A DNA stretch of 64,000 bases from an uncultured Chloroflexota bacterium (GTDB lineage: Bacteria > Chloroflexota > Chloroflexia > Thermomicrobiales > UBA6265). Positions 45,616 to 54,599 of the stretch are shown piece after piece. Under the pieces are notes generated by a model that was not told the origin of the DNA, did no database searches, and saw nothing but the letters and a program-made list of their open reading frames with translations. The stretch is from positions 124,001-188,000 of the forward strand of contig CALGSZ010000105.1 in assembly GCA_937901745.1 (NCBI GenBank). Reading direction: 5' to 3'. Positions within the stretch are counted from its first letter, which is position 1. Each line of letters begins with the position of its first letter. The position numbers were made by a program, and so were the translations under genes.

Positions 45616-45651
45616 TCCAGGAGCTGCTTGCCTCATGGCGCAGCTCCTGGA
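45616..45651 (+). terminator. intra-operon hairpin after the binding-protein gene
   Basis: TCCAGGAGCTG and CAGCTCCTGGA form an 11-bp perfect stem with a 14-base loop, between the binding-protein stop (45548) and the next start (45682). No T-tract. It is placed like the hairpin at 27413 in the other ABC operon. Confidence 0.6.
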
Positions 45652-45681
45652 ACATTCCCGCGAGTGCTTGGATGGTGAACG

Positions 45682-48321
45682 GTGTCTTCTGACCGATGGG
45701 CTTCCACCACGGCCGAGCCCAGCCTGACGCGAGCTGACGACAGGCAGCCCGCACCGGCCGACGTACCGGCGCTCCACGTCGAGGGTATTACCAAAGCCTT
45801 CTCCGGAAATGTCGTTCTCAACCAGGTGACGTTGACCGTTCTGCCGGGCGAGATCCACTGTCTACTTGGCGAGAACGGAGCGGGCAAGAGCAGTCTGCTG
45901 AAGGTCATCACCGGCGCGCTGACGCCCGACCAGGGGACCATCGAAATCGGTGGCCAGCGCCACTCTCGCCTAACGCCCGATCGAGCGCGGTCGCTCGGTA
46001 TTGCCGCGGTCTATCAGGAACTCAGCCTCTTTCCACACCTGACCGTTGCGGAAAACATCTTTGTAAGACAACTCCCCACGCGGCTACACCAGCGCGATGA
46101 TGCCGCGATGCGAGCCACTCTGCAGCAGCTTGCATCCGAGTATGAGCTTGAATTGAATCCGGACGCGGTGGTGGGCGACCTCTCACTGGCGGAGCAACAG
46201 CTAGTGGAGTTCGCGAAAGCGCTAATCGCTAAACCGCGCGTACTCATTCTCGATGAAGCGACATCGGCGCTCGCCCAGCATCAGGTTGAGATTCTCTTTA
46301 GAGCCGTGCGGAAGCTCCGCGACGCCGGCACGGCGATCATCTTCGTCTCCCATAGGCTCAGCGAGATTTTCGAGCTCTGCGACCGGATCACTGTCCTGAA
46401 GAACGGTGAGCATGTCGCGACGTTGCCGGTTTCCGAGGCGGAGCCCGACCGCCTGATTCAGCTGATGACCGGTCGGCCTGTCGAGCTCGTGTTCCCGCCG
46501 AAGCCGCCCGTCGAAGAGGTGCTGCAACGGCCGGTCGTGCTCTCGGTTCAGCGACTCTCCAGCGGCCACCGCTTCTCGGACGTCAGCTTCGAGCTCCACC
46601 AGGGGGAGATCCTCGGCCTCGGCGGACTTCAAGGGCAAGGGCAACGAGAGCTGCTCCGCTCCTTATTCGGCGTCCATGACACGAGCGGCATCATTCAGCT
46701 GGATGCCGCGAATGGGAGCATCTCGAGCCCGCGTTCCGCGATCGCGAAAGGCATCGCCTATGTCCCCGAAGATCGCAAGACCGAGGGATTGCTCCTTCCC
46801 AAATCCGTTCGAGAAAACATCGCACTCCCGAACTTGCGTCGCCTGACGCGATGGCGCCTGCTCAGCCGGGGGCAGGAATCGACGCTGGTCTCCAATCTCA
46901 TCCAGGAGTTGCAGGTCAGGACCCGCTCTCCCAAGCAGCCCGTCGTTCGCCTCTCCGGCGGCAATCAGCAGAAAGTCGTCATGGCGAAGTGGCTCCCACG
47001 GGAGCCGCGAATCCTGCTACTCGCCGAGCCCACGCGAGGCATTGACGTCGGGACGAAGCAGGAGATTTATCACCTGCTCCGGCAACTCGCCGCCCAGGGC
47101 ACGAGCATGATCTTGATCTCGTCGGACACGATCGAGCTCCTGGGGTTGAGCGACCGCATCCTCGTGTTGTACGAGCGACGCCCGGTCGCAATGCTGTCCG
47201 GCGACGAGATCACCGAGGAGAACCTCGTTCGCGCGTCGCTGCTCGGCGGAAGCGCGACATCAGACAACGGAACCACCGGCCACACCCGTCAATTGAAGGC
47301 CACCCAATCGGCATCGCGGCCCGCATCTTCATCACCGGCGAGTCAGAGCGAGGCGCGACGCGCGGCGCAGCGGGCATCCCGGTGGCGGACCTGGCGAGAA
47401 GCCGCGCCGATCACCGCGGTCATGCTACTGCTCGCCGTCGTCTACGCCGTGCTCTCCCGCGAGTCACTGAGCCTGCAGACGGTCAACAATCTGCTCGTCT
47501 ACTTGCTACCGCTGCTGCTCGCTTCGATGGCCCAGGCGCTCATCATGATCACCGGGGGAATTGACCTCTCCATCGGCGCCATGATGACCTTGGGCTCGGC
47601 AATCCTCGTGACGCGGATGGGCGACTCCCCGGTCTCGATGATTGCCACGTTGGCGTTGGTAGCTGGGGTCGGTTTGGTGCTCGGAGCGTGCAACGGCGCG
47701 CTGGTGAGCCTAGCCCGGCTCCCGGCAATCATCGTGACACTTGCGACATCATTCGTCTGGACCGGCTTCGCTCTCGCGGTCTTGCCACGCGCCTCCGGCC
47801 ATCTCCCGCGTGACTTCTCCAATGCGCTGAAGCATCAGCTCGGGGGCGTCGTACCCGTTTCGCTTCTCGTCCTCGTCGGTGCCGTGATTCTGTGGACCGC
47901 GATCAAGCGATCCCGGCTTGGCCTTTCAATCTATGCGCTCGGCGATAACCCTGGCGGCGCCTACATTTCCGGTATTCCCCTGCACCGAACTCGCATCGCG
48001 GCCTATACGCTCGCTGGTCTCCTGACGATGCTCGCCGCGGCGGCGCTCGCTGGCTATACCGGCACCAGCGATCCCACGATCGGGCCCCCGTATACGCTGA
48101 TGTCGATCACAGCGGCCGTCTTGGGTGGCGTCAGCTTCCTGGGAGGACAGGGCGTCATGCGCGGCGTCATCGCCGGTGCGCTGACCTACGGCTTCCTGAC
48201 CCAAATCCTGACGATCTCCGGCTTCGATCCGTCGTACCAGCGCGTCGTGCAGGGCATGGTCCTGATCGTGGCTCTCGGCATTCGCGCACTGGGCGCCTAT
48301 CGCCTCTCGCGCGAGCGCTAG
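45682..48321 (+). CDS. fused sugar ABC transporter ATPase-permease (RbsA-RbsC type)
   Basis: 879 residues from a GTG. First ATPase domain: Walker A GENGAGKSS, signature LSLAEQQLVEFA, Walker B VLILDEATSAL. Second: degenerate GLGGLQGQGQRELL, signature LSGGNQQKVVMA, LLLAEPTRGIDVG. A Ser/Ala/Arg-rich linker (near residues 535-565) leads into an RbsC-like permease, with ITGGIDLSIGAMMTLGSAIL and LGGVSFLGGQGVMRGVIAGA. ATPase and permease are separate proteins in ordinary ribose-type importers. A second permease follows and could complete a heterodimer. Confidence 0.93.
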   Translation: MSSDRWASTTAEPSLTRADDRQPAPADVPALHVEGITKAFSGNVVLNQVTLTVLPGEIHCLLGENGAGKSSLLKVITGALTPDQGTIEIGGQRHSRLTPDRARSLGIAAVYQELSLFPHLTVAENIFVRQLPTRLHQRDDAAMRATLQQLASEYELELNPDAVVGDLSLAEQQLVEFAKALIAKPRVLILDEATSALAQHQVEILFRAVRKLRDAGTAIIFVSHRLSEIFELCDRITVLKNGEHVATLPVSEAEPDRLIQLMTGRPVELVFPPKPPVEEVLQRPVVLSVQRLSSGHRFSDVSFELHQGEILGLGGLQGQGQRELLRSLFGVHDTSGIIQLDAANGSISSPRSAIAKGIAYVPEDRKTEGLLLPKSVRENIALPNLRRLTRWRLLSRGQESTLVSNLIQELQVRTRSPKQPVVRLSGGNQQKVVMAKWLPREPRILLLAEPTRGIDVGTKQEIYHLLRQLAAQGTSMILISSDTIELLGLSDRILVLYERRPVAMLSGDEITEENLVRASLLGGSATSDNGTTGHTRQLKATQSASRPASSSPASQSEARRAAQRASRWRTWREAAPITAVMLLLAVVYAVLSRESLSLQTVNNLLVYLLPLLLASMAQALIMITGGIDLSIGAMMTLGSAILVTRMGDSPVSMIATLALVAGVGLVLGACNGALVSLARLPAIIVTLATSFVWTGFALAVLPRASGHLPRDFSNALKHQLGGVVPVSLLVLVGAVILWTAIKRSRLGLSIYALGDNPGGAYISGIPLHRTRIAAYTLAGLLTMLAAAALAGYTGTSDPTIGPPYTLMSITAAVLGGVSFLGGQGVMRGVIAGALTYGFLTQILTISGFDPSYQRVVQGMVLIVALGIRALGAYRLSRER

Positions 48322-48345
48322 CACTTCGAGGAGCTTAGACACCCA

Positions 48346-49311
48346 ATGGGACAGACACTCCGGCGGCTGCGATTCGGACAGACGAACTTCGATCCGCTGA
48401 TCCTTACCTTCGTCGCACTTGCCATCGTTTGGGCGATCGCCCTGATCGATATCGAGGGCTACCGCTCCCTGAAAGCGAATCTCCGCTTCCTGCGCTTCGC
48501 CTCGCTCCTGGCCATCGTCGGCATCGGCCAGACTATCGTCGTCCTCCAAGGAGGAATTGACCTATCTGTCGCCGCGGTCATCGGGCTCGCGGGCGTGGTC
48601 GGCGGCAACCTCATTTCTCAGTTCGGTCAAGAAGTCGGCATCACGCTGACGCTGATCGTGGCGGCACTGGTCGGGATCATCAATGGACTTGGCACCATCG
48701 GGCTGCGCCTTCCCCCGTTGATCATGACGCTGGCGACGTCCGCGATCATCGATGGCGCGCTACGCATATACAACTCAGGCAATCCCGTCAGTGCGCAATC
48801 CCCTTTGCTGCAGCGGTTGGCGCTCGATGATACCTGGGGGATTCCCAATTCCGCACTGCTCGCGCTCGCCATCGCAATTGTGATGATGGTCATCTTGCAT
48901 GGGACCGCTTTCGGGCGCAGCATTTACGCGATCGGCGTCAATCCCCAGGTGGCGTATCTTTCTGGAATCCCAGTCGGCTTCACGCAGCTCGCGACCTACG
49001 CGATTTCGAGCGTGACCGCGGCAATCGTCGGCCTCCTGCTGCTCGGCCAGACAGGCTACAGCTTCCAGGATATGGGGACGCCGTACCTGCTGCAGTCAAT
49101 CGCGGTCGTCGTGCTGGGAGGAACTTCCATTCTCGGTGGCCGCGGGAAGCTGGTCGGCACGCTCGCCGCGGCCCTCTTCATGATCATTCTGACGAGCTGG
49201 CTCCAGGCACTACGAGTTTCGGAGGCTTTCCGCCTCGTTGCTCAGGGGCTGCTCTTGCTCCTGCTGCTCATCGCCTACGGCTTGACGAACGAGTCAAGCG
49301 AATCCCGCTAG
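48346..49311 (+). CDS. sugar ABC transporter permease (RbsC type)
   Basis: 321 residues, GAGGAG 12 bases before the ATG. Multi-helix permease with VLQGGIDLSVAAVIGLAGVV and YAIGVNPQVAYLSGIPVGFT plus LGGTSILGGRGKLVGTLAAA. It follows the fused ATPase-permease by 24 bases and is the natural second half of the membrane channel. Confidence 0.94.
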   Translation: MGQTLRRLRFGQTNFDPLILTFVALAIVWAIALIDIEGYRSLKANLRFLRFASLLAIVGIGQTIVVLQGGIDLSVAAVIGLAGVVGGNLISQFGQEVGITLTLIVAALVGIINGLGTIGLRLPPLIMTLATSAIIDGALRIYNSGNPVSAQSPLLQRLALDDTWGIPNSALLALAIAIVMMVILHGTAFGRSIYAIGVNPQVAYLSGIPVGFTQLATYAISSVTAAIVGLLLLGQTGYSFQDMGTPYLLQSIAVVVLGGTSILGGRGKLVGTLAAALFMIILTSWLQALRVSEAFRLVAQGLLLLLLLIAYGLTNESSESR

Positions 49312-49317
49312 CCGCAC

Positions 49318-49376
49318 GCCGGCGCCTGAGCCCCCGCCAGACTCGCTAGTCAGCGCCAGCAGGCTCTGGCGCCGGC
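49318..49376. terminator. inverted repeat at convergent gene ends
   Basis: GCCGGCGCC and GGCGCCGGC form a 9-bp stem around a long loop and span the ends of the permease gene (plus) and the DUF3037 gene (minus). The loop holds weaker internal pairing. It is only a candidate terminator. Confidence 0.35.
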
Positions 49377-49774
49377 AACGCGACGAGATCATTGAAGAGA
49401 TCTTCGAGCTCAGCCTCCGGATCGTCGCAGAGGCCAGTGTGCACGGGTGAAGGCTGGACGATGGTGCTCGCCGGCGCCGACAACCAGTGCCACCGCTCGC
49501 CGAGCGAGAGGCGGGCAATCGGTCCGGCGGTGGGATCGCCAGCGCAGATCCGCGGGATCAACGCGAGGTGCGCCTCGATCTGCTCGACCGTCGCCTGGTC
49601 CAAGTAGGGCGCGAGCGCCAGCAGGCGATCCCGGTCGAGCGCCACCCGCGCCCCCAAGAACCGGCGTGGCCGGCAAATCAGGATGACGCCCGCGTTCAGG
49701 CACTCGCCCCGCTCGACGCGCGGAACGACGCGGACGATCGTGTACTCAAACGGCACGCGCGGCGACTCGGGCAC
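49346..49774 (-). CDS. DUF3037 family protein
   Basis: 142 residues from a GTG at 49774 preceded by GGAGGCCGAGC. Family features: FEYTIVRVVPRVERGECLNA, GVILICRPRRFLGAR and a C-terminal acidic segment DDPEAELEDLFNDLVALPAP. Function unknown. The gene overlaps the HipA-like kinase gene by 29 bases, an association I recall as recurrent for this family, so the two products probably act together. Confidence 0.88.
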   Translation of the reverse strand: MPESPRVPFEYTIVRVVPRVERGECLNAGVILICRPRRFLGARVALDRDRLLALAPYLDQATVEQIEAHLALIPRICAGDPTAGPIARLSLGERWHWLSAPASTIVQPSPVHTGLCDDPEAELEDLFNDLVALPAPEPAGAD

Positions 49775-50534
49775 GCTCGGCCTCCTCGACAAAGACAGCG
49801 GCGGCTTCCAAGCGCCAGGTGAGCATATCGCGGTACGCGGCGCGGTGCTGCTCGACGTCCGCGAACCGTGGTTCCCCTTCCAGCCAGGCGTCCGGGATCA
49901 TCGCCACAATCCGCTCGATCGTCTCGGCCGTCATCCGATTTTCGAGCTCGGGCGCAACCCCCGGAATCGGACCGGCGAACGGCAGCAGGACGTGCTCGCG
50001 AATGAGCGGAAAGGGCGATCGCGCGCGGCTTTCGACGTTCTCCCACGTGTGATGGACATAGAGCGCCGCTCCGTGGTCGATCAGCCACAGGCGGTGGTGC
50101 CAGAGGAGCAGATTCGGGTTGCGCGGGGTCCGATCGACGTTCATCACGTAGGCATCGAACCAGACGACGGAGGCCGCCAGCGCCGGGTCGAGACTCGGTC
50201 CGGCCGCCACCGTGAAGGCGAGCGCGCCGGGCAGATAGTCCATCGCCAGGTTGAGCCCCGCGCTCGCGTTGAGAAGATCCTGGATTTCCGGGTCCGGCTC
50301 CGCTCGCGCCAGGGCAGGATCGAGTTCAACGAAGACGATCTCCGGTACGGGCAACCCGAGCGCCCGCCCGATCTCCCCGGCGACAAGCTCCGCGATCAAC
50401 GCTTTCGGTCCCTGGCCGGCGCCACGGAACTTGACGACATACATGCCGTCGTCGTCCGCCTCGACGATCGCGGGCAGCGATCCCCCTTCGCGGAGGGGCG
50501 TCACATAGCGAGTGGCGACGACGGTTCGGAGCAC
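49746..50534 (-). CDS. HipA-like kinase family protein
   Basis: 262 residues from a GTG with GAGGGAGAG upstream. Kinase-like residues: K35 in YVVKFRG, a catalytic loop NVDRTPRNPN (D134, N139/N141) and a DFG-like IDHG (D153). LLPFAGPIPG and the helical C-terminus follow. Unlike HipA of type II toxin-antitoxin modules (about 440 residues with a HipB repressor), this short form has no HipB-like gene nearby and instead overlaps a DUF3037 gene. The substrate is unknown. Confidence 0.8.
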   Translation of the reverse strand: MLRTVVATRYVTPLREGGSLPAIVEADDDGMYVVKFRGAGQGPKALIAELVAGEIGRALGLPVPEIVFVELDPALARAEPDPEIQDLLNASAGLNLAMDYLPGALAFTVAAGPSLDPALAASVVWFDAYVMNVDRTPRNPNLLLWHHRLWLIDHGAALYVHHTWENVESRARSPFPLIREHVLLPFAGPIPGVAPELENRMTAETIERIVAMIPDAWLEGEPRFADVEQHRAAYRDMLTWRLEAAAVFVEEAERARVAARAV

Positions 50535-50574
50535 GCTCTCTCTCCCTCGGCCCTCACCGGGCTACTCGACAGGG

Positions 50575-51639
50575 CTAGCGAACGCCGCCCCAAATGTCGC
50601 CGACGACGAACCCCTCCGGGAACGGATCGGTCGCGTCAACGAGATATTGGCTGAAGCCGGTGATCCAAGCCTGGCCGCCGAACTCGGGCACCACCGCGGG
50701 ATAGGGCCCAACCCGCGTCTCCTCGACCAGCCTGCCGACGAAGGTGGTGCCGATGATGCTCTCGTGGACGAAATCCTGATGCAGGCCAAGCTGACCGCGC
50801 GCGTGCAGCACCGCCATCCGTGCGCAGGTGCCAGTGCCACAGGCCGATCGGTCCAGGACCCCGGTCCAGGTCGCTGGCCGCTGCCAATCGAAGCTGCCGG
50901 TCGAGATGACGACCGTGTTCTTGGCGTGCGCGTCGGCCCGTGTCGGTGGCGCGCTGATGAGCGCGATCGTCGGACCGACGATTTCCGGGTTTTCGGGATG
51001 AGTCACTGGATACTGCTCGCGGGTGGCCGCCTTGACCATCTCACCGATGCGGACGCAATCGGCGCCCTCATCTGGTGTCACGCGTAGCCCGAGCGCCGGC
51101 CCGTCGAAGAGGACGTACATCATCCCGCCCCAGGCGACGTCCACGGTCACCGTGCCGAGCGTCGGCACCTCGACGGGCACGCCGAGATGGATCGCGAACG
51201 ACGGGACGCTGCGCACGGTCACGCGCGTCACCTTACCGTCGCGGCAATCGGCGCGGACACGAACCAGACCGGCCGGTTCTTCCAGCGTCAGCTCGGTGAC
51301 CGGCTCGGTCATCGGCAACATGCCCGTCTCTAGCAGGACCGTCGCCACGCAGATGGTGTTGCTGCCGGACATCGGCGGATACTCCATCTGCTCCATGATG
51401 ACGAAGCCCGCGTCCGCTTCCGGCCGGGTCGGCGGCAAAAGGACGTTGCAGCACAGCGCCGGATACCCCCGCGGCTCACGCAGCATCAGGCGACGCAAGC
51501 CGTCGCCGTGCGTGGCGAGGTAGCGCATCTTCTCGAACATGGTCGCGCCGGGGACGTCGAGGACGCCGCCGGTGATGACGCGGCCAGGCTCGCCTTCAGC
51601 GTGCGCCTCGACCGCGGTGATCGCCCGAGCGATGCGCAT
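50575..51639 (-). CDS. proline-racemase-family enzyme (Ser/Cys type)
   Basis: 354 residues. The family acts on proline or hydroxyproline as racemase, epimerase or dehydratase. The first catalytic Cys position is Ser (PPMSGSNTICVAT), while the second keeps Cys (DRSACGTGTCARMA). From family knowledge, Ser/Cys members were found to have hydroxyproline 2-epimerase activity, whereas Cys/Thr ones are trans-3-hydroxyproline dehydratases. It starts seven bases after the GMC oxidoreductase stop. Confidence 0.9.
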   Translation of the reverse strand: MRIARAITAVEAHAEGEPGRVITGGVLDVPGATMFEKMRYLATHGDGLRRLMLREPRGYPALCCNVLLPPTRPEADAGFVIMEQMEYPPMSGSNTICVATVLLETGMLPMTEPVTELTLEEPAGLVRVRADCRDGKVTRVTVRSVPSFAIHLGVPVEVPTLGTVTVDVAWGGMMYVLFDGPALGLRVTPDEGADCVRIGEMVKAATREQYPVTHPENPEIVGPTIALISAPPTRADAHAKNTVVISTGSFDWQRPATWTGVLDRSACGTGTCARMAVLHARGQLGLHQDFVHESIIGTTFVGRLVEETRVGPYPAVVPEFGGQAWITGFSQYLVDATDPFPEGFVVGDIWGGVR

Positions 51640-51646
51640 CTTGCTC

Positions 51647-53371
51647 CTACCCCGCGGCCGGCTGGCCGTGATCCGCGAGAATCGCGTCGGCGAGCTTTTC
51701 CGCGACCATGATCGTCGGCAGATTCGTGTTCGCGCAGGGGATTGTTGGCATCACCGAGGCGTCGGCCACGCGCAGCCCGGTGACGCCGATGACGCGACCG
51801 GCTGCATCGACAACGGCGTTGGGATCGTCTTCACGCCCCATCCGGCAGGTGCCGCAGGCGTGCCATGTCCCGTGCACCTGCTCCCGGACGAACGCCTCGA
51901 GCGCTTCCTCGTCGCGGACGATCGCCTGGAGCCACCGCCCTCCGGACACGCGCCGTCGCATCACCGCGCGGCGGATCGGCGTCGGAAGATCCAGGAGCCA
52001 GCCAATCGGCGCGGTGCGCAGCCAGTTATTTCGCGACACGATGGCCAAATCCCGGGCGCGCTCGGTATAGCTGGTCGGGAACGGGTAAGCGGCCGCGCGG
52101 CGCATCGCCGGGTGGCGATAGAGGCGGGCGATTAGCCGCAAGCCATCCATCAGCCGGCAAGCATCGCGCGGATCGGAGAGCAGATTGAAGTCCACCTCCG
52201 GCTCGCGGTCGGGGTCCGGCGAAGCGAGCGAGACGCGACCCGTCGAATAGGCCTTGTTGACCCAGAGCAGGAAGCCGCCCATCCGGCGACCGAGCGGATG
52301 CCAGGCGCTGCGATTGACGACGACCCCGTACATGTCGGTCTCGCAGCAGTCGTCTCGACCGGAGGAGTACCGGAATCCGACGAAGATGTGCCGGCCCTGC
52401 CAGGCTGGCAACCGGGAATCCGGCCGGAGATAGGAGGAGACGGCGATCTGCGGATGCTCCTGCAAATTGGTTCCGACGCCGGGCCGGTCAGCGACAACGG
52501 GAATGCCAAGCCTCTGGAGCTCCGCCCCCGGCCCAATGCCAGCGCGGAGGAGCATTGCCGGGGAATGCAACGCGCCCGCGGCGAGGACGACTTCCGCGCC
52601 CTGGATGACGCGGCGCGCGCCTCGCTCATCCTCAACCTCCACACCCTCAACGCGGCGCTCGTTGATCAGGACGCGGCGGACGCGCGTCCGATCGAGGATC
52701 GTCAGGTTCGGGCGGCGGCGAGTTAGCGGATCGAGGTAGGCGGTCGCCGTCGAGACTCGGCGGTCGTAGAGATTGTTGATCGTGATCGGGAAGTGGCCGG
52801 GCTGGAACGACTCGTTCTGGTCTTCGATGTAGGGAAAGCCCTCGGCCTGGAGCGCCTCGGCGGCCGCCCGTGAGAATCCCGGCCAGCATTGACGCGGAAC
52901 CCGGCGGATCGGCAGCGGCCCGCCCCGGCCATGCATCGGACCATCGAAATCGACGTCGTGCTCCAGCCGCTTGAAGTAGGGTAGGACGCCGTCCCACCCC
53001 CAACCCGTCGCGCCGAGCGCTTCCCACTCGTCGTAGTCCGACGGCTGGCCGCGGTTCGCCATCATCCCGTTGATGCTCGAGCCGCCGCCCATCACCTTCG
53101 CCTGCTCGTAGCGACGCAGGGGGCGGGTGTCCGGCCCCTCCTTCGGACGTGGTTGGAGGCGAACCCGGAGCTCGGTCCAGTGGTGCCGGGGATCGAAGTA
53201 GGCGACGATGGGGTAGCTGTCCCACAGGACCGAATCGTGGTGGTCAGGCGGTTTGTCTGGGCCGGCTTCGATCAGCAGGACGCGCAGATCGGGCCGCGCC
53301 GAGACGCGGTGAGCCAGCACGCAACCGGCCGTGCCGCCACCGACGATGATGACGTCGTACCGCTGATCCAT
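51647..53371 (-). CDS. GMC-family FAD-dependent oxidoreductase (choline dehydrogenase-like)
   Basis: 574 residues. FAD-binding GGGTAGCVLAHRVSARPDLR at the N-terminus, GMC signature 1 in KVMGGGSSINGMMANRG, signature 2 in GALHSPAMLLRAGIGPG, and the catalytic His in HGTWHACGTCRMG with a second polar partner in CANTNLPTIMVAEK. It oxidises an alcohol; the substrate is unknown. First gene of a minus-strand run with the proline racemase-like, HipA-like and DUF3037 genes. Confidence 0.93.
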   Translation of the reverse strand: MDQRYDVIIVGGGTAGCVLAHRVSARPDLRVLLIEAGPDKPPDHHDSVLWDSYPIVAYFDPRHHWTELRVRLQPRPKEGPDTRPLRRYEQAKVMGGGSSINGMMANRGQPSDYDEWEALGATGWGWDGVLPYFKRLEHDVDFDGPMHGRGGPLPIRRVPRQCWPGFSRAAAEALQAEGFPYIEDQNESFQPGHFPITINNLYDRRVSTATAYLDPLTRRRPNLTILDRTRVRRVLINERRVEGVEVEDERGARRVIQGAEVVLAAGALHSPAMLLRAGIGPGAELQRLGIPVVADRPGVGTNLQEHPQIAVSSYLRPDSRLPAWQGRHIFVGFRYSSGRDDCCETDMYGVVVNRSAWHPLGRRMGGFLLWVNKAYSTGRVSLASPDPDREPEVDFNLLSDPRDACRLMDGLRLIARLYRHPAMRRAAAYPFPTSYTERARDLAIVSRNNWLRTAPIGWLLDLPTPIRRAVMRRRVSGGRWLQAIVRDEEALEAFVREQVHGTWHACGTCRMGREDDPNAVVDAAGRVIGVTGLRVADASVMPTIPCANTNLPTIMVAEKLADAILADHGQPAAG

Positions 53372-53503
53372 CGGATTCTCACCGGCTCCGTCCGTGCGGC
53401 TGGCGAGCCGCGAAGCACCGCGGCGTTACCCATCCGCCGGCCGACCCTTCGTCCGGCCGGCGACCACGATTCAAGCGCGGAGATCGTGTCACTGGCCCGT
53501 GAG

Positions 53504-53524
53504 GAGCCATCCGGCGGACGGCTC
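53504..53524 (-). terminator. hairpin at the end of the cox operon
   Basis: GAGCCATCCGGCGGACGGCTC folds into an 8-bp stem with one A/C mismatch, six bases past the stop at 53530 (minus strand). Confidence 0.45.
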
Positions 53525-53529
53525 TCGGT

Positions 53530-54156
53530 CTAGGCCGAATGTGGACCGGGACGCCGCGGTTGCCGGCTGAAGGAAGCGGGAGCCCGATGCCAGCCGAGGG
53601 CCTCGACTTCGTCGCCGCGAATGGCGAGGAACGCTGACCGCGTCTCCGGATAGACTGCGGCGACCGCCTCGACCGGGATCCAGAGGTCGTCGTTGGCGCC
53701 AAAGAGTCCCTGCGCGTAAATCAGCCCGCGGCGCATCTTGCCCTGCTCCTCGATCCCCGACAGCACCTCAACGACGCGAGCAAGCGCGCCACTGCGAGCG
53801 TAGAGCGTGTAACCGGGGCCGATGTCAGCCACGGTGCCCTCTGGGCCACGGCGGGCGGCCAGATCGACTGGCGGCAGATTTGGGCCGAACATCGGCTTAT
53901 CACCGATGGCCACCTCGCGGTCGAGCAAACCGGTGGCACCAGCGGGCCGCGTCGCCAGGAAGCCACAACCAAACAGGATCACGAGCGAGAGTCCGACGGC
54001 GAACCAGAGCTCCATCCGCTCGAGCTCCGGCTTGCCGTGCTCGAAGAGGTTCAGCAGGATCTCGCCGATACCAATGATCAGTGCGCCTGCTACGATCGCT
54101 ACTCCAAGCGGCACGACCAGCGGACGGATGATCCGCGTCATGAATCCTTGGGCCAC
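53530..54156 (-). CDS. two-helix membrane protein of unknown function at the end of the cox operon
   Basis: 208 residues from a GTG at 54156 (ATG at 54141 is possible). Two membrane helices (VVPLGVAIVAGALIIGIGEI; LWFAVGLSLVILFGCGFLAT) are followed by a soluble part. Its end, WIPVEAVAAVYPETRSAFLA then EVEALGW, resembles PRC-barrel/DUF2171-type domains. Its position, last after the two membrane genes and ctaG, suggests an oxidase-associated role, which is not established. Confidence 0.6.
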   Translation of the reverse strand: MAQGFMTRIIRPLVVPLGVAIVAGALIIGIGEILLNLFEHGKPELERMELWFAVGLSLVILFGCGFLATRPAGATGLLDREVAIGDKPMFGPNLPPVDLAARRGPEGTVADIGPGYTLYARSGALARVVEVLSGIEEQGKMRRGLIYAQGLFGANDDLWIPVEAVAAVYPETRSAFLAIRGDEVEALGWHRAPASFSRQPRRPGPHSA

Positions 54157-54209
54157 GCCTGTCTTCTCCCCTCTTCTCCCAATCCTCTACCGCGGGACCA
54201 ACGTCCCGC

Positions 54210-54524
54210 TCAGTCCAGCATCCATTCTGCCCGTTGTAAGCGTTTGCGCCGTGCCCGCACCCGACGCAATCGCAGGTAGAAAAGGAGCGGGCCGGCGATG
54301 GCAATAGCCGGGATTATCAAGAAGTACCAGGCAGTGGCGGCCAGCAGCACCCCCGCGTGCCGACTCCCGCCTGCTACCCAAAAGATGATGGCAACCGTCG
54401 CCATCTTGAAAACGAACAGCGTCCAAACAAACGTCCAGACTGTCGTCCGCTCCGCCGCTCGGCGCTTGCGTTCGGCAGCCTCGCTCACCTCGGTGGCGTA
54501 GGTGTGTATATCCACGCCAGGCAT
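54210..54524 (-). CDS. small two-helix membrane protein
   Basis: 104 residues. Two helices are evident: VWTFVWTLFVFKMATVAIIF and LAATAWYFLIIPAIAIAGPL. The N-terminus is charged and helical (EVSEAAERKRRAAERT), and the C-terminus is Arg-rich. I recognise no family. In the same orientation between ctaG and the gene at 53530. It may be a small oxidase accessory subunit. Confidence 0.55.
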   Translation of the reverse strand: MPGVDIHTYATEVSEAAERKRRAAERTTVWTFVWTLFVFKMATVAIIFWVAGGSRHAGVLLAATAWYFLIIPAIAIAGPLLFYLRLRRVRARRKRLQRAEWMLD

Positions 54525-54599
54525 AGCTCGCCCACCTACCGTTACGCGCCATCGGCCCTCTGCTGGGAGCGGACACGCCCGCTAACGGTCGAAACGGTC

